NCBI GenBank assembly: GCA_934654835.1
Contig: CAKUGY010000009.1
Coordinates: 25,520 to 89,519, forward strand
DNA length: 64,000 nucleotides
Reading direction: 5' to 3'
Source of the DNA: an uncultured Collinsella sp.
Lineage (GTDB): Bacteria > Actinomycetota > Coriobacteriia > Coriobacteriales > Coriobacteriaceae
Part shown: in pieces, positions 1 through 9,003 of the stretch
Numbering within the stretch: the first letter of the stretch is position 1
How the letters are laid out: every line of letters begins with the position of its first letter
Notes under the pieces: generated by a model
The model's database searches: none
What the model was told of the DNA's origin: nothing
Seen by the model: the letters and a program-made list of their open reading frames with translations, nothing else
Position numbers and translations under genes: made by a program

Positions 1-3000
1 TGATGTTGGCTTCGTAGTTGATGGCGCCGTTCTCGCTCAGCTGCGGGTTTGCGACAGTGATGGCATCCTTGTGCTCACCAGCGTCGAGCGCGCTGTAGTC
101 GAGCTTGGAATCGAGCGCGGCGGTCGTGCCCTGCGCGATAACGTCCTCGGCATTGTCGTTGCCGGCAAGGCCGCTCGCCTCATACGAGTAAGCGGGCTCG
201 GGTTCGCCGAAGACAACGCTCGCGTCCTTGACGGTGATGGTCGGAGCTGCGGCCTTGGCGATGGTGAAGTCCTTCGACGTTTGGGCGGCGCGGTAGTTGG
301 TCGACTCGGCTGTGGAGAGCGTGACCGTGTAGCTTCCGGCGTTAACGGGGCTTTCGGCAAGGGCCTCGCCCTCGGCGCTAGCAAAGGTGAGCGCGCCGGC
401 GCCCTTGATCGCCTTGTCGTCAACGCCGAGCACCTTTGTTGTGATCTTGGCGGGATTGCCGTCGTAGACCTTGGATGTAGCTTCGAGTTTGAGGGTGGGC
501 GTGGCCTTATCGATGCTGAACGTAGCCTCGGCGGTGCCACCGTGGTAGCCGCCGGTGTCCTCAACCGTCAGGATAACCTTGTATGTTCCGGCGTCCGTGG
601 GCGCCTCAGCCAGCGGCGTTGCCGTATCACCCGCAAGCGCAACGTAGCTAAGCGTGCCCTTCGCGTCAAACTTCTTGCCCGTGTTGGGCTCGGTGATGGT
701 AAAGCTCACCTTGGCGGGATCGCCGTCGTAGGTCTTGGACACGGCCTTGACGCTCAGATCAAGCTGGAAGGACTTAACGGTGAGCGTGCCGGGCTTCACG
801 GTGATGTTGGACTTGTAGTTGTTGCTGCCGGCGGACGTCATGCGCGGCTCCACAACGGTGAGGGCGTCCTTGTAGGTACCAAGGCCAAGCTCCGCATAGG
901 TCTTGCCATCGGTCTTGGTGGTGTCGAGCTGGACTACCGTGTCGGGCGCCAGGACGCCTTCGCGAGTGTCCTTGCCCTTGAGGCCATCGACTGTAAAGGT
1001 GTAGGCGGGCTCTGCCGCACCGATCGCGCCGACGATGCTGTCGACGCAGATCGTGGGCGCGGCGGCCTTGGCGATGGCGAAGTCGCAGCGGGCCTCGCAG
1101 GCGCTGTAGTTGGTCCGGGCGGGCACGCTCATGACGACCGTGTAGCTGCCGGCGTCGACGGGCGCCCCGTCGAGCGCCTCGGGCTCGCCGTCGCTGTTGC
1201 GGTAATAGGTGAGGCCGTAGGCGCTGTCGAGCTTCTCCCCGGAGGTCGGGTCGGTGAGCGAGCAGGTGACCTCGGCGGGCGCCCCGTCATAGGTCTTGCC
1301 CGCGGCGTCCACGGCGGCCTTGGGCGTCACCGGCGCGACGGTGAGCGTGCCCGCGATTACGGTGATGGCGTTCTCATAGTTGGCGCCCGCGTCCTTGTTG
1401 AGCTGCGGGTCCTTGACGGTGATGGCGGACGCGTAGACGCCGGCATCGAGACCCTGGTAGCCCTTGTCGCCCGTGACGCCCCGGTCGAGCTCTGCCTTGG
1501 TGCCCTTGGCGAGGACGTCCTTGTCCTTATCGGCAGGAACCAGGCCGGAGACGGTATAGGTGTAGGCGGGCTCGGCGTCGCGCCAGGTGACGGTGACGTC
1601 ATTTGCGGTGATGGTCGGTGCCGGGGCCTTGGAGATGGTGAATTCGCAGCGGGCCTCGCACGCGTTGTAGTTGGTCCGGGCGGGCACGTTCATGACGACC
1701 GTGTAGCTGCCGGCATCGACGGGTGCCCCGTCGAGCTGTGCGAGCTTACCGTCCTTCTTGCGGTAATAGGTGAGGCTGTAGGCGCTGTCGAGCTTCTCCC
1801 CGGTGATCGGGTCGGTGATCGAGCAGGTTACCTCGGCGGGCGCCCCGTCATAGGTCTTGTTCTTGGCGGTCACGGTGGCCGTGGGCGTCACGGGCGCGAT
1901 GGTGAGCGTGCCCGCCTTGACGGTGATGCCGTTCTCGTAGTTGCTACCTGCATCCTTGTTGAGCTGCGGGTTCTTGACGGTGATGGCGGACGTGTAGACG
2001 CCGGCATCGAGATCCTTGTAGCCCTTGTCGCCGGTGATGTGCTGGTCGAGCTCTGCCTTGGTTCCCTCGGCGAGGACGTTCTTGTCCTTATCGGCGTCGA
2101 CCAGGCCGGAGACGGTATAGGCGTATTTGGGCTCGCTGCCGCGCCAGGTGCCGCTGGCGTCCTTCACGGTGATGGTGGGCGCCGCGGCCTTGGCGATGGT
2201 GAATTCGCGGCGGGCCTCGCATGCGCTGTAGTTGGTCCGGGCGGGCACGTTCATGACGACCGTGTAGCTGCCGGCATCGACGGGCGCCCCGTCGAGCTGT
2301 GCGAGCTTACCGTCCTTCTTGCGGTAATAGGTGAGGCTGTAGGCGCTGTCGAGCTTCTCCCCGGAGGTCGGGTCTGTGACCGAGCAGGTGACCTCGGCGG
2401 GCGCCCCGTCATAGGTCTTGTTCTTGGCGGTCACGGTGGTCGTGGGCGTCACCGGGGCAACGGTGAGCGTGCCCGCTTTGACGAAGATGCCGTCCTTATA
2501 GTTGGAGCAGTAGCCGCTTGCGTTCTTAATGAGCTGCGGGTTCTTGACGGTGATGGCGGACACGTAGACGCCGGCATCGAGGTCCTTGTAGCCCTTGTCG
2601 CCCGTGACGCCCCGGTCGAGCTCGGCCTTGGTGCCCTCGGCGAGGACGTCCTTGCCCTCGTCGGCAGGAACCAGGCCGGAGACGGTGTAGGTGTATTTGG
2701 GCTCGCTGCCGCGCCAGGTGCCGGTGGCGTCGTTCACGCTGATGGTGGGCGCCGGGGCCTGTTCGATCAGGAAGCGCGTGGAGACCTCGCCACCTAGGTA
2801 TTCATCGGTGCTCTCGACTTTCCATACCACCTCGTGGCCGCCGGCAGAGCTGGGGATGCTCCACCAAGGGTCATCCCTGTCGTTGTTTTTCTTGACCGGG
2901 TAATACTTGAAACTGCCTTTAACCTCGACGGGCTTGCCGGTCTCGGCATCGACTGCCGTCGTTGTGACAAGGGAGTCGCTATAGGGCTGGCCATCGTAGG

Positions 3001-3784
3001 TCTTGTTCGCAGCCGTGATGCTCAGCTTGAGCCGCTTGCGTCCGGCGGGCGTATCCTTATAGACTTCAAATTTGAGGTAGCGGTACACGACGGCATAATT
3101 GTTCGTGTCCTTGGGCGTGAACATGGCGAGTGCGGTGACGACATCGGGGCTGTCCTTGGAGTCGTCACTGGAGTTGTCACTAGAGCTGTCGTCGGGGTCT
3201 TTGATCTCCTGGTTTGCGACGCGCCTTGTCCATGACCACGTTCCATCCTCGGGCTGTGCCGGGAAGGGCTCCTCGGAAGCCTTGAGGCCCTCGCGGAACT
3301 TGATGGGCTCAAGCGCGGGCGATTCAGGGTTGGGGAGAGCACGGTAGATACGCACGTCCTGCGAGACGCTTCCGCCCAGGTAGTTGTCGGTGTCGGTCGC
3401 AGTGTACGTCACGCGGTACGTGCCAGCGTCCTTAGGCGCTCCATCGAGCGGTTTTTCGGGCTCGACGCTCTTGCCGTCGGCGTCGGCAACCTTAACATAG
3501 GACAGGCTTGCGTCCTCGACCGTCACGGTCTTTTTCGTCGTGGGGTCGATTGCTTCGTATTTGGGTTTAAGCTCTTCGCCGTCGTAGTACTTGTTGTCGA
3601 CGTCGAGCGAGAGTGTGAGCTGCGTTTTGGCGTAAAGGTCGTGGGACACCGTTTCGCCCGCATAGGCATTTGTTGACGGCGTGCCCGCAAAGAGCGTTGC
3701 CGAGAGCGCCGCGACGGAGCAGAGCGTAAGGGACAGCATCGCCCGTGATCTTCGATGCCTTTGGGTGGCCGGTAAGCGTTTCAT
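1..3784 (-). CDS. Large repeat-containing surface protein (MBG/YDG-type), N-terminal part
   Basis: The reading frame is open from an ATG at 3784 (Shine-Dalgarno AAGGAG) to the left edge, so the C-terminus is outside the window. Residues 1-45 form a Sec signal peptide (basic MKRLPATQRHRRSR start, hydrophobic core, NAYAGE cleavage region). After it come beta-rich modules with the recurring KTYDG or KVYDG motif and Y.V....DAG.Y.V ends, as in MBG/YDG adhesin domains. Around residues 150-165 there is a Ser/Asp-rich stretch. From about 2760 down to 1050 two alternating modules (about 100 aa with TWRGSEPKY and DLDAGVY; about 88 aa with AKNKTYDGAPAEVTC and ARTNYSACEARREFTIAK) repeat three times with a period near 562 bp, then diverge. 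It is probably exported and wall- or membrane-anchored; the anchor is not visible. Its ligand is unknown. The opposite strand carries a long shadow frame caused by the repeats. Confidence 0.9.
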   Translation of the reverse strand, partial: MKRLPATQRHRRSRAMLSLTLCSVAALSATLFAGTPSTNAYAGETVSHDLYAKTQLTLSLDVDNKYYDGEELKPKYEAIDPTTKKTVTVEDASLSYVKVADADGKSVEPEKPLDGAPKDAGTYRVTYTATDTDNYLGGSVSQDVRIYRALPNPESPALEPIKFREGLKASEEPFPAQPEDGTWSWTRRVANQEIKDPDDSSSDNSSDDSKDSPDVVTALAMFTPKDTNNYAVVYRYLKFEVYKDTPAGRKRLKLSITAANKTYDGQPYSDSLVTTTAVDAETGKPVEVKGSFKYYPVKKNNDRDDPWWSIPSSAGGHEVVWKVESTDEYLGGEVSTRFLIEQAPAPTISVNDATGTWRGSEPKYTYTVSGLVPADEGKDVLAEGTKAELDRGVTGDKGYKDLDAGVYVSAITVKNPQLIKNASGYCSNYKDGIFVKAGTLTVAPVTPTTTVTAKNKTYDGAPAEVTCSVTDPTSGEKLDSAYSLTYYRKKDGKLAQLDGAPVDAGSYTVVMNVPARTNYSACEARREFTIAKAAAPTITVKDASGTWRGSEPKYAYTVSGLVDADKDKNVLAEGTKAELDQHITGDKGYKDLDAGVYTSAITVKNPQLNKDAGSNYENGITVKAGTLTIAPVTPTATVTAKNKTYDGAPAEVTCSITDPITGEKLDSAYSLTYYRKKDGKLAQLDGAPVDAGSYTVVMNVPARTNYNACEARCEFTISKAPAPTITANDVTVTWRDAEPAYTYTVSGLVPADKDKDVLAKGTKAELDRGVTGDKGYQGLDAGVYASAITVKDPQLNKDAGANYENAITVIAGTLTVAPVTPKAAVDAAGKTYDGAPAEVTCSLTDPTSGEKLDSAYGLTYYRNSDGEPEALDGAPVDAGSYTVVMSVPARTNYSACEARCDFAIAKAAAPTICVDSIVGAIGAAEPAYTFTVDGLKGKDTREGVLAPDTVVQLDTTKTDGKTYAELGLGTYKDALTVVEPRMTSAGSNNYKSNITVKPGTLTVKSFQLDLSVKAVSKTYDGDPAKVSFTITEPNTGKKFDAKGTLSYVALAGDTATPLAEAPTDAGTYKVILTVEDTGGYHGGTAEATFSIDKATPTLKLEATSKVYDGNPAKITTKVLGVDDKAIKGAGALTFASAEGEALAESPVNAGSYTVTLSTAESTNYRAAQTSKDFTIAKAAAPTITVKDASVVFGEPEPAYSYEASGLAGNDNAEDVIAQGTTAALDSKLDYSALDAGEHKDAITVANPQLSENGAINYEANI

Positions 3785-3907
3785 AGAACAGCTCCTTTAT
3801 CACAAATTGCCCCGGCGCCGTTTGTGCGGTCAACCGGGGCAGCGCTTGATGGTGCTGGTGCTTTTTGCACGTCATCCATCATCAAGTACAAAACCATAGA
3901 TTGTTTT

Positions 3908-3969
3908 ATTATCAGTGATTTTGTGTCTGCGAAAAGAAAAGTTCGTCCCGTCTTATGTCGTTTCGTCCC
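3908..3969 (-). promoter_or_regulatory. Putative LytTR-type direct repeats and promoter of the surface protein gene
   Basis: Read on the minus strand, GGGACGAA occurs twice (3962-3969 and 3942-3949), 20 bp apart start to start, with a 12-bp spacer. A GATAAT -10 box lies at 3908-3913. Its -35 position (3931-3936, CTTTTC) is a poor match to consensus, so the repeats sit directly upstream of a weak -35. LytTR activators typically bind two short direct repeats about two helical turns apart in that position. A LytTR gene lies immediately upstream, so it is the natural candidate binder. Confidence 0.5.
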
Positions 3970-3993
3970 AAATAGTCAGGAGAGTATTTCTAT

Positions 3994-4815
3994 TTAATTA
4001 ACGTGGGGCAATGACGAGCGGTCGGTCGCTTCCTCGTATCCAAAATACAGCGCAAGGGCGCGGTCGGCGTCGGGGCTGCTGCGTGCGTAGTTGATGTTTT
4101 TGATGTCAAACAGGATGCAGCCGCAATGGCCTGTAAACGTCGGAAAACAGACGACCTTAAGGTATGTGTCGATCTCGGGGCTGTAATCGATGAGCTCGAG
4201 CGTCTCGCCCAAAAACGCCGCTCGTTCGTAGCAACGGAGCCACTTGCCGTCCATGTTGGGAAAGATGCTGCCAAATGAGTGACCGATAAGCTGGTCGAGT
4301 GGCACCTTCTCGAGTCGCGCAAGGGCGTCGTTGCCGTATCGAAACACCCAGTCTACCGCCTGGCGTTGCCCGTCGAGAACCATTTCGATATCGGTAAAGG
4401 CAAAGGGCATGTTATCGAAGCTTGCGTAGTGGGCGCGATAGCCCTCGGGTGTGGCGGGGGCATTTCGCTGCTCGTGATCTTTTATGAACGACGCGCGCCA
4501 GACTTGTAGCTCTTCGCGGAGTTGGCGCTTGCGTCGCACGGTATATTCAAGTTTCTCGCCGTTGATGAGGTTGATGGTATCGGTGATGCCATGGATGGCG
4601 CGCGCCGAAACCAGGCAGCTCCGATGCGCGAGCAAAAAGCCGCTGCCTAAGATTTCGCGCAGCTCCCGTAGCGTGACGCGTATGTCGTAGAGCTCCCCGT
4701 CGGACATATGGATAAACGCATCGTTGCGCTTCATCTGGACGTACAGGATGCGCGTGGCATCGAGCACGTATTCTTTTTTGCCCGATGTGATGGTGACGAG
4801 TTTGCTGGCGTACAT
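3994..4815 (-). CDS. LytTR DNA-binding regulator with C-terminal PAS-like domain
   Basis: 273 aa. The ATG at 4815 has GGAGGG upstream; the frame continues further upstream but there it only mirrors the Tex gene. Residues 8-108 match a LytTR domain, with the signature FLLAHRSCLVSARAI near 60-74. Residues about 125-258 look like a PAS sensor fold (NMPFAFTDIEMV, VFRYGNDALARLE, IGHSFGSIFPNMDGKW). There is no receiver domain and no membrane segment, so this is a cytoplasmic one-component regulator with the DNA-binding domain at the N-terminus. It lies upstream of and in the same direction as the repeat surface protein, whose promoter has suitably spaced direct repeats. Regulation of that gene is an inference; the PAS ligand is unknown. 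Confidence 0.85.
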   Translation of the reverse strand: MYASKLVTITSGKKEYVLDATRILYVQMKRNDAFIHMSDGELYDIRVTLRELREILGSGFLLAHRSCLVSARAIHGITDTINLINGEKLEYTVRRKRQLREELQVWRASFIKDHEQRNAPATPEGYRAHYASFDNMPFAFTDIEMVLDGQRQAVDWVFRYGNDALARLEKVPLDQLIGHSFGSIFPNMDGKWLRCYERAAFLGETLELIDYSPEIDTYLKVVCFPTFTGHCGCILFDIKNINYARSSPDADRALALYFGYEEATDRSSLPHVN

Positions 4816-4977
4816 AGACCCTCCGCGACGTGGCGTGCCCTTTCTTTGATTGTAGGCGGGCACAAGGGTTCTTTTCGGATTATTCCGTTCGAGTCGATGA
4901 CGTGCGTTGCCTTGGTCGTTGACAGCGCCGACGCCCCTGGGGATATCGCCGCTCTGGGCTTCCATATCCTGCCGTAA

Positions 4978-5206
4978 GCAAAGGTACCCCCTCCGGCGAC
5001 GTGCAAAATCGCGACTTTTCAGCAAAGAAGGGGGTCTGTCATTGGGCGTGATCGCCCCTTTGGCACGGAACGGCCCCCGTTTTGGCTCTGAAAACGCCAA
5101 AACGGGGGCCGTTTTTGCTTTTATGCCTCTCAGAGACGTCTCGGAGCCGCCGGGAGATGCTGAAAACTCGCCTTTTTGCACGTCGCCGGAGGGGGTACCT
5201 TTGCTT
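4978..5206. repeat. Long imperfect intergenic inverted repeat
   Basis: A left arm starting GCAAAGGTACCCCCTCC (4978-5021) is mirrored by a right arm ending at 5206 (5161-5206). The arms share about 40 bases with few mismatches and enclose a strong terminator-like hairpin. It fills most of the gap between the LytTR gene and tex; no gene was recognised here. Whether it acts as DNA or as RNA cannot be told from the sequence. Confidence 0.75.
5069..5116. terminator. Rho-independent terminator-like hairpin downstream of tex
   Basis: An 18-bp near-perfect stem (AACGGCCCCCGTTTTGGC and its complement at 5096-5113) with a 9-nt loop is followed by T residues on the plus strand and preceded by A residues. 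It could serve either strand; for the genes here it would end tex transcription on the minus strand. It sits inside the larger inverted repeat. Confidence 0.6.
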
Positions 5207-5212
5207 TGGCGG

Positions 5213-7360
5213 TTATTTGCCCGGCACCATGGTGAGCGAAATCTTCTTGCGGTCGCGATCGACCTTCTCGACCCACACCTTGACCGTGTCGCCGACACGC
5301 ACCACGTCGCTCGGGTGCTTGACGAAGCGGTCGGCCAGCTTGGAGATGTGCACGAGGCCGTCTTGGTGCACGCCCACGTCGACGAAGGCGCCAAAGTCGA
5401 CGACGTTGCGCACCGTGCCCTTGAGCTCCATGCCGGGTTCCAGGTCGTCGATGGAAAGCGCCGAGCGGCTAAAGACCACCTCGGGCGCATCGTCGCGCGG
5501 GTCGCGGCCGGGCTTCTTGAGCTCGTTGACAATATCGATGAGCGTCAGGGTGCCGCAGTCCAGGTCGCTTGCCAGCGCCGAGATGCTGCCCAGGCGACGC
5601 TCGATGTCGGGCACGCCGCCGCGGCTGAGCTCGCTTGTCGCAACGCCGGCACGCTCCAGGACGGTCGTTGCCACCTCGTAGCTCTCGGGGTGGACGCTTG
5701 TCGCGTCGAGCGGGTTCTTGCCGCCGCTGATGCGCAAAAAGCCTGCGGCGTTGAGATATGCCTTGGGTCCCAGCTTGGGGACCTTCTTAAGCTGGCGGCG
5801 ATCGGTAAAGGCGCCGTTTTCCTCGCGGTATGCCACGATGTTCTTGGCCACGCTCGGCGTGATGCCCGATACGTATCCCAGCAGGCTCGCGCTCGCGGTG
5901 TTGACGTCGACGCCCACGCGGTTGACGACGTCCTCCACCACGTGGCCCAGGGTGCGCGAAAGCTCGGCCTGATCAAGGTCGTGCTGGTACTGTCCGACGC
6001 CGATGGACTGGGGCGGAATCTTGACGAGCTCTGCCAGCGGGTCCTGCAAACGGCGGCCCAGGCTCATGGCGCCACGTACGGTGACGTCCAGGTCCGGATA
6101 CTCCTGGCTGGCGAGCTCGGAAGCGGAGTACACCGACGCGCCGGCCTCGTTGACGATGGTGTAGCGCAAGGAGGGCGCCTGCTCGGCGATGAACTCCGAG
6201 ACGACTTCCTCGGTCTCGCGGCTGGCGGTACCGTTGCCGATGACGATGGTGTTGACGCCGTCCTTCTTGACGAGGCGGGCGAGCTCGCGCTTGGTGCCGG
6301 CGACGTCGTGGCGCGGCTTGGTGGGGTAGACCACGCCGTGGTCGAGCAGCTTGCCGGTCTCGTCCATGACGGCGACCTTGCAGCCGGTGCGGTAGCCCGG
6401 GTCGAGCGCGAGCACACGGGCGCCGCGGACGGGGCGGGCCGAGAGCAGACCCTCGAGATTCTTGGCAAAGACGTTGATGGCCTCGGTCTGGGCGCGGACG
6501 GTGAGCTTGGCGCGGGCCTCGCGCTCCAGCGAGGGGGCCATGAGGCGCTTGTAGCCGTCGGCGATGGCGGCGTCAAAGACCGGGGCGAAGACGCCCTGGC
6601 GACGGGGCCAGCGGTTGCCGAGACGAGCCGTCGCGGCGGCGCCGTCGACGTTCACGCGCACGCGGAGCTTGCCCTCGCGCTCGCCACGGTCGATAGCCAG
6701 CACGCGGTGGTTGGGAATGCGGCGCAGCGGCTCGTCATAGTTGTAATAGGGCTCGTACGGGGTCTTCTCGACGGGGTCGGTGGCCTCGACGACGATGTCG
6801 GCGGTGTTTTGCGTAAAGGCGCGCAGGTCGGCGACGTTCTCGGGGTCCTCGGCCACCGTCTCGGCAACGATATCGGCGGCGCCGGCGAGCGCCTTCTCGG
6901 GCGTGTCGAAGCCGGCGTCCTCGTTGACATAGGCCGCGGCGGCGTCGAGTGCGCTGCCCTTGGCCGACGCCTGCATGATGATCATATTGGCGAGCGGCTC
7001 CAGGCCTGCCTCGCGGGCCTTCTGCGCGCGGGTCATGCGCTTTTTGCGGTAGGGCTTGTAGAGGTCCTCGACGCGCTGGAGCTGCGTGGCCTCGCGAATC
7101 TGCTGCTCGAGCTCGGGCGTGAGCTTGCCCTGGGCGTCGATGAGCAGGATGACATCGTCTTTACGCTGCTCAAGGTTGCGCAGGTAGGACAGGCGTTCGT
7201 CGAGCGCGCGCAGGGCGACGTCGTCCATGCCGCCCGTGGCTTCCTTGCGGTAGCGCGAGATAAAGGGGATGGTGTTGCCCTCGTCGATGAGCTTGACGGC
7301 CGCCTCGACGTTGGCAGCCTTAAGGTTGAGCTCGCGGGCGAGCTGGGCGATAAGATCCAT
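5213..7360 (-). CDS. tex: Tex-family RNA-binding transcription accessory protein
   Basis: 715 aa, typical for Tex. The ATG at 7360 has AAGGAG seven bases upstream; an upstream in-frame extension lacks family similarity. In order: an N-terminal helical region starting MDLIAQLARELNLKAANVEA with the conserved TIPFISRYRKEATGGMDDV; a YqgF/RNase H-like domain (RVLALDPGYRTGCKVAVMD, near 325); a helix-hairpin-helix region (VGVDVNTASASLLGYVSGI, near 490); and a C-terminal S1 domain (GTVRNVVDFGAFVDVGVHQD, about 645-712). Tex proteins bind nucleic acid and affect transcription and RNA turnover. It is monocistronic by layout, with repeat elements on both sides. Confidence 0.95.
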   Translation of the reverse strand: MDLIAQLARELNLKAANVEAAVKLIDEGNTIPFISRYRKEATGGMDDVALRALDERLSYLRNLEQRKDDVILLIDAQGKLTPELEQQIREATQLQRVEDLYKPYRKKRMTRAQKAREAGLEPLANMIIMQASAKGSALDAAAAYVNEDAGFDTPEKALAGAADIVAETVAEDPENVADLRAFTQNTADIVVEATDPVEKTPYEPYYNYDEPLRRIPNHRVLAIDRGEREGKLRVRVNVDGAAATARLGNRWPRRQGVFAPVFDAAIADGYKRLMAPSLEREARAKLTVRAQTEAINVFAKNLEGLLSARPVRGARVLALDPGYRTGCKVAVMDETGKLLDHGVVYPTKPRHDVAGTKRELARLVKKDGVNTIVIGNGTASRETEEVVSEFIAEQAPSLRYTIVNEAGASVYSASELASQEYPDLDVTVRGAMSLGRRLQDPLAELVKIPPQSIGVGQYQHDLDQAELSRTLGHVVEDVVNRVGVDVNTASASLLGYVSGITPSVAKNIVAYREENGAFTDRRQLKKVPKLGPKAYLNAAGFLRISGGKNPLDATSVHPESYEVATTVLERAGVATSELSRGGVPDIERRLGSISALASDLDCGTLTLIDIVNELKKPGRDPRDDAPEVVFSRSALSIDDLEPGMELKGTVRNVVDFGAFVDVGVHQDGLVHISKLADRFVKHPSDVVRVGDTVKVWVEKVDRDRKKISLTMVPGK

Positions 7361-7430
7361 GGAACTCCTTGCGTTTAAGGTGCGTTTGCAGCACAGGGCT
7401 ACCAAGGATACCACCCGCCCCCTCCACCCA

Positions 7431-7540
7431 AGTAGTCTTTTTGGGGCGGGGCTCTTTTAGCTACCCCGGCTGATGAAGTGAACGGTTTGGCCGATTGACT
7501 GCCGGGGTAGCTAAAAGAGCCCCGTCCCAAAAAGACTACT
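7431..7540. repeat. Intergenic palindrome, family B copy 1
   Basis: Arms 7431-7470 and 7501-7540 are almost perfect reverse complements over 40 bases (core GGGGCTCTTTTAGCTACCCC) around a 30-bp loop. The same core and arm layout recurs at 17132-17243. It stands upstream of tex and codes for nothing recognisable. It could form a very stable cruciform or RNA hairpin. Confidence 0.85.
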
Positions 7541-7566
7541 CAAAAAGACTGTTTTTTAGGGCTGTG

Positions 7567-7724
7567 CCACGAAAACGGCCTATCTACTACGTTTGACCCG
7601 TATGGGTCGACCATACCTGGTTTTTCCGAAAATCGGCAAGCCGTCTACCTGCGGTTTTGATTTCGCGAAAATTGGCATGGTTGAGGGTAGTCGGCTAAAC
7701 GTAGTAGATGGGCCCATTTCGTGG
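7567..7724. repeat. 158-bp element with 28-bp terminal inverted repeats, family C copy 1
   Basis: Both ends carry CTATCTACTACGTTT-type inverted repeats (7567-7594 and 7697-7724, three or so mismatches). The interior contains CGTCTACCTGCGGTTTTG just after TTTTTCCGAAAATCGGCAAG. A second element at 17339-17490 has the same interior motif and size but a different, still self-complementary, terminal repeat. No target-site duplication is obvious. It may be a MITE-like element or a structured RNA. The remaining 7725-7895 has a small GC hairpin (about 7793-7840) and no gene. Confidence 0.65.
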
Positions 7725-7895
7725 CGGACGATTCAAGCCGAGGCGCAAAATAGCCCCCGGGCCAAGAAAATCATAACCAACGTAGTCAAAAAAGCCCCGC
7801 GGCAGGAGGCTGCTCGCAGGGCAAAGAAGAGGGGCTTATTTGTGGCGGACCGAGGGGCTCGGCATGGGGCTTCTGTCGCGACCGCTCTTAAGGCA

Positions 7896-8936
7896 TTACA
7901 GCTCGACGAGGTTGCCGGTCTCGGCGGCCTCCTTGACGGCGTTGAGAAGCGTGAGCGTCTTGACGTTGTCGGCGGGGGTCACGACGGGCTCGACCTCGCG
8001 GCGGACGACCTTCACAAAGTGCTTGAGCTGCATCTTGTGCGGCAGCGCCGGGTCGACGGCCGGGATCTCCATCTGCAGCGGCTTGTGCCAGTTAGAGGCG
8101 CCGTCATAGGAGAACTGGTGCAGGCGGGGCAGCGACAGGGCGCCCTTGGTGCCGCCGATAAAGTAGGCGTCGGCGTCGAAGGGGCGGTACTGCGGATCCT
8201 CGCGAGCGGTGGCCTCCCAGTTCCAGGGGCTGGCGGTGGCGTCGGAGATGGTCATGCTCGCAAGCGCGCCATCGGCAAAGCGGACGTTGACCACGGCGGA
8301 GTCCTCGGTCTCAAAACCGCGGGCGGCGCTGGACTGCATACCCTGGACGGCGACGGGCTCGCCCAGCAGGTAACGGAGCAGGTCGACGTCGTGCACCAGG
8401 TTGACCAGGATCGGGCCGGCACCCTTCTTGCGGCGCCACTCGACGTCGAAGTACTCGTCGTTCTTATAGATCATGTAGTGGAAGCTCGACACGGTGAGCT
8501 TGCCCAGCTCGCCGGACTCGATGATCTCCTTGGCCTTGTTGACGAAGGGGTTGTGACGACGGTGCTGACCCACGAGCACGGGCACGCCGGCGGTCTCGGC
8601 CTCGGCGGCGAAGGCCTGGGCATCCTCGAGGTCGTTGGAGATCGGCTTTTCGACCAGCGGCACGATGTTGCGCTTGACGGCCTCGCGGGCAACGCCCAGG
8701 TGCAGGTCGTTGGGCGTGGCGATGATGACGGCCTCGGGCTTGACCTCGTCCATCATCTGGGCGGGATCGGTAAAGAACGGCACGCCGGCGGCCTCGGCCG
8801 TGGCGCGGGCGCCCTCAAAGGCATCGGCGATGGCGACGAGCTCGGCCTCGGGCTCCTCGGTGACAAAGCGGATGTGGTTGCGGCCCATGGCGCCGGCGCC
8901 GATGACGGCAATGCGGACGGGGTTGAGCTCAGACAT
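7896..8936 (-). CDS. Gfo/Idh/MocA-family NAD(P)-dependent oxidoreductase
   Basis: 346 aa. An N-terminal Rossmann fold has GAGAMG at residues 13-18, followed by the family's EKPIS at 96-100 and a C-terminal alpha/beta domain with VHDVDLLRYLLGEP (181-194), which holds the expected catalytic His/Asp region. Such enzymes oxidise or reduce sugars, inositols and related polyols in the cytoplasm. It is the last gene of a minus-strand run SDR - MFS transporter - this gene (67-bp gap to the MFS gene), so it probably acts on whatever the transporter brings in. The exact substrate is not readable from the sequence. Confidence 0.9.
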   Translation of the reverse strand: MSELNPVRIAVIGAGAMGRNHIRFVTEEPEAELVAIADAFEGARATAEAAGVPFFTDPAQMMDEVKPEAVIIATPNDLHLGVAREAVKRNIVPLVEKPISNDLEDAQAFAAEAETAGVPVLVGQHRRHNPFVNKAKEIIESGELGKLTVSSFHYMIYKNDEYFDVEWRRKKGAGPILVNLVHDVDLLRYLLGEPVAVQGMQSSAARGFETEDSAVVNVRFADGALASMTISDATASPWNWEATAREDPQYRPFDADAYFIGGTKGALSLPRLHQFSYDGASNWHKPLQMEIPAVDPALPHKMQLKHFVKVVRREVEPVVTPADNVKTLTLLNAVKEAAETGNLVEL

Positions 8937-9003
8937 TTCGACTCCTTAATGCTGGTGGCGGTGGAATGCGGCAAGGGGGCGGCCCTTGCTGCATCAAGCA
9001 AAA

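Noticed and set aside
71..2797. 908-aa open frame on the plus strand
   Set aside because: It is the antisense of the repeat surface protein; no Shine-Dalgarno or family, and its repeats mirror those of the minus-strand gene with its signal peptide.
3567..3875. 102-aa minus-strand frame over the surface protein start
   Set aside because: Other-frame shadow; the signal-peptide frame with AAGGAG is clearly the coding one.
4907..7378. 823-aa open frame on the plus strand
   Set aside because: Antisense shadow of tex, caused by GC-rich third positions.
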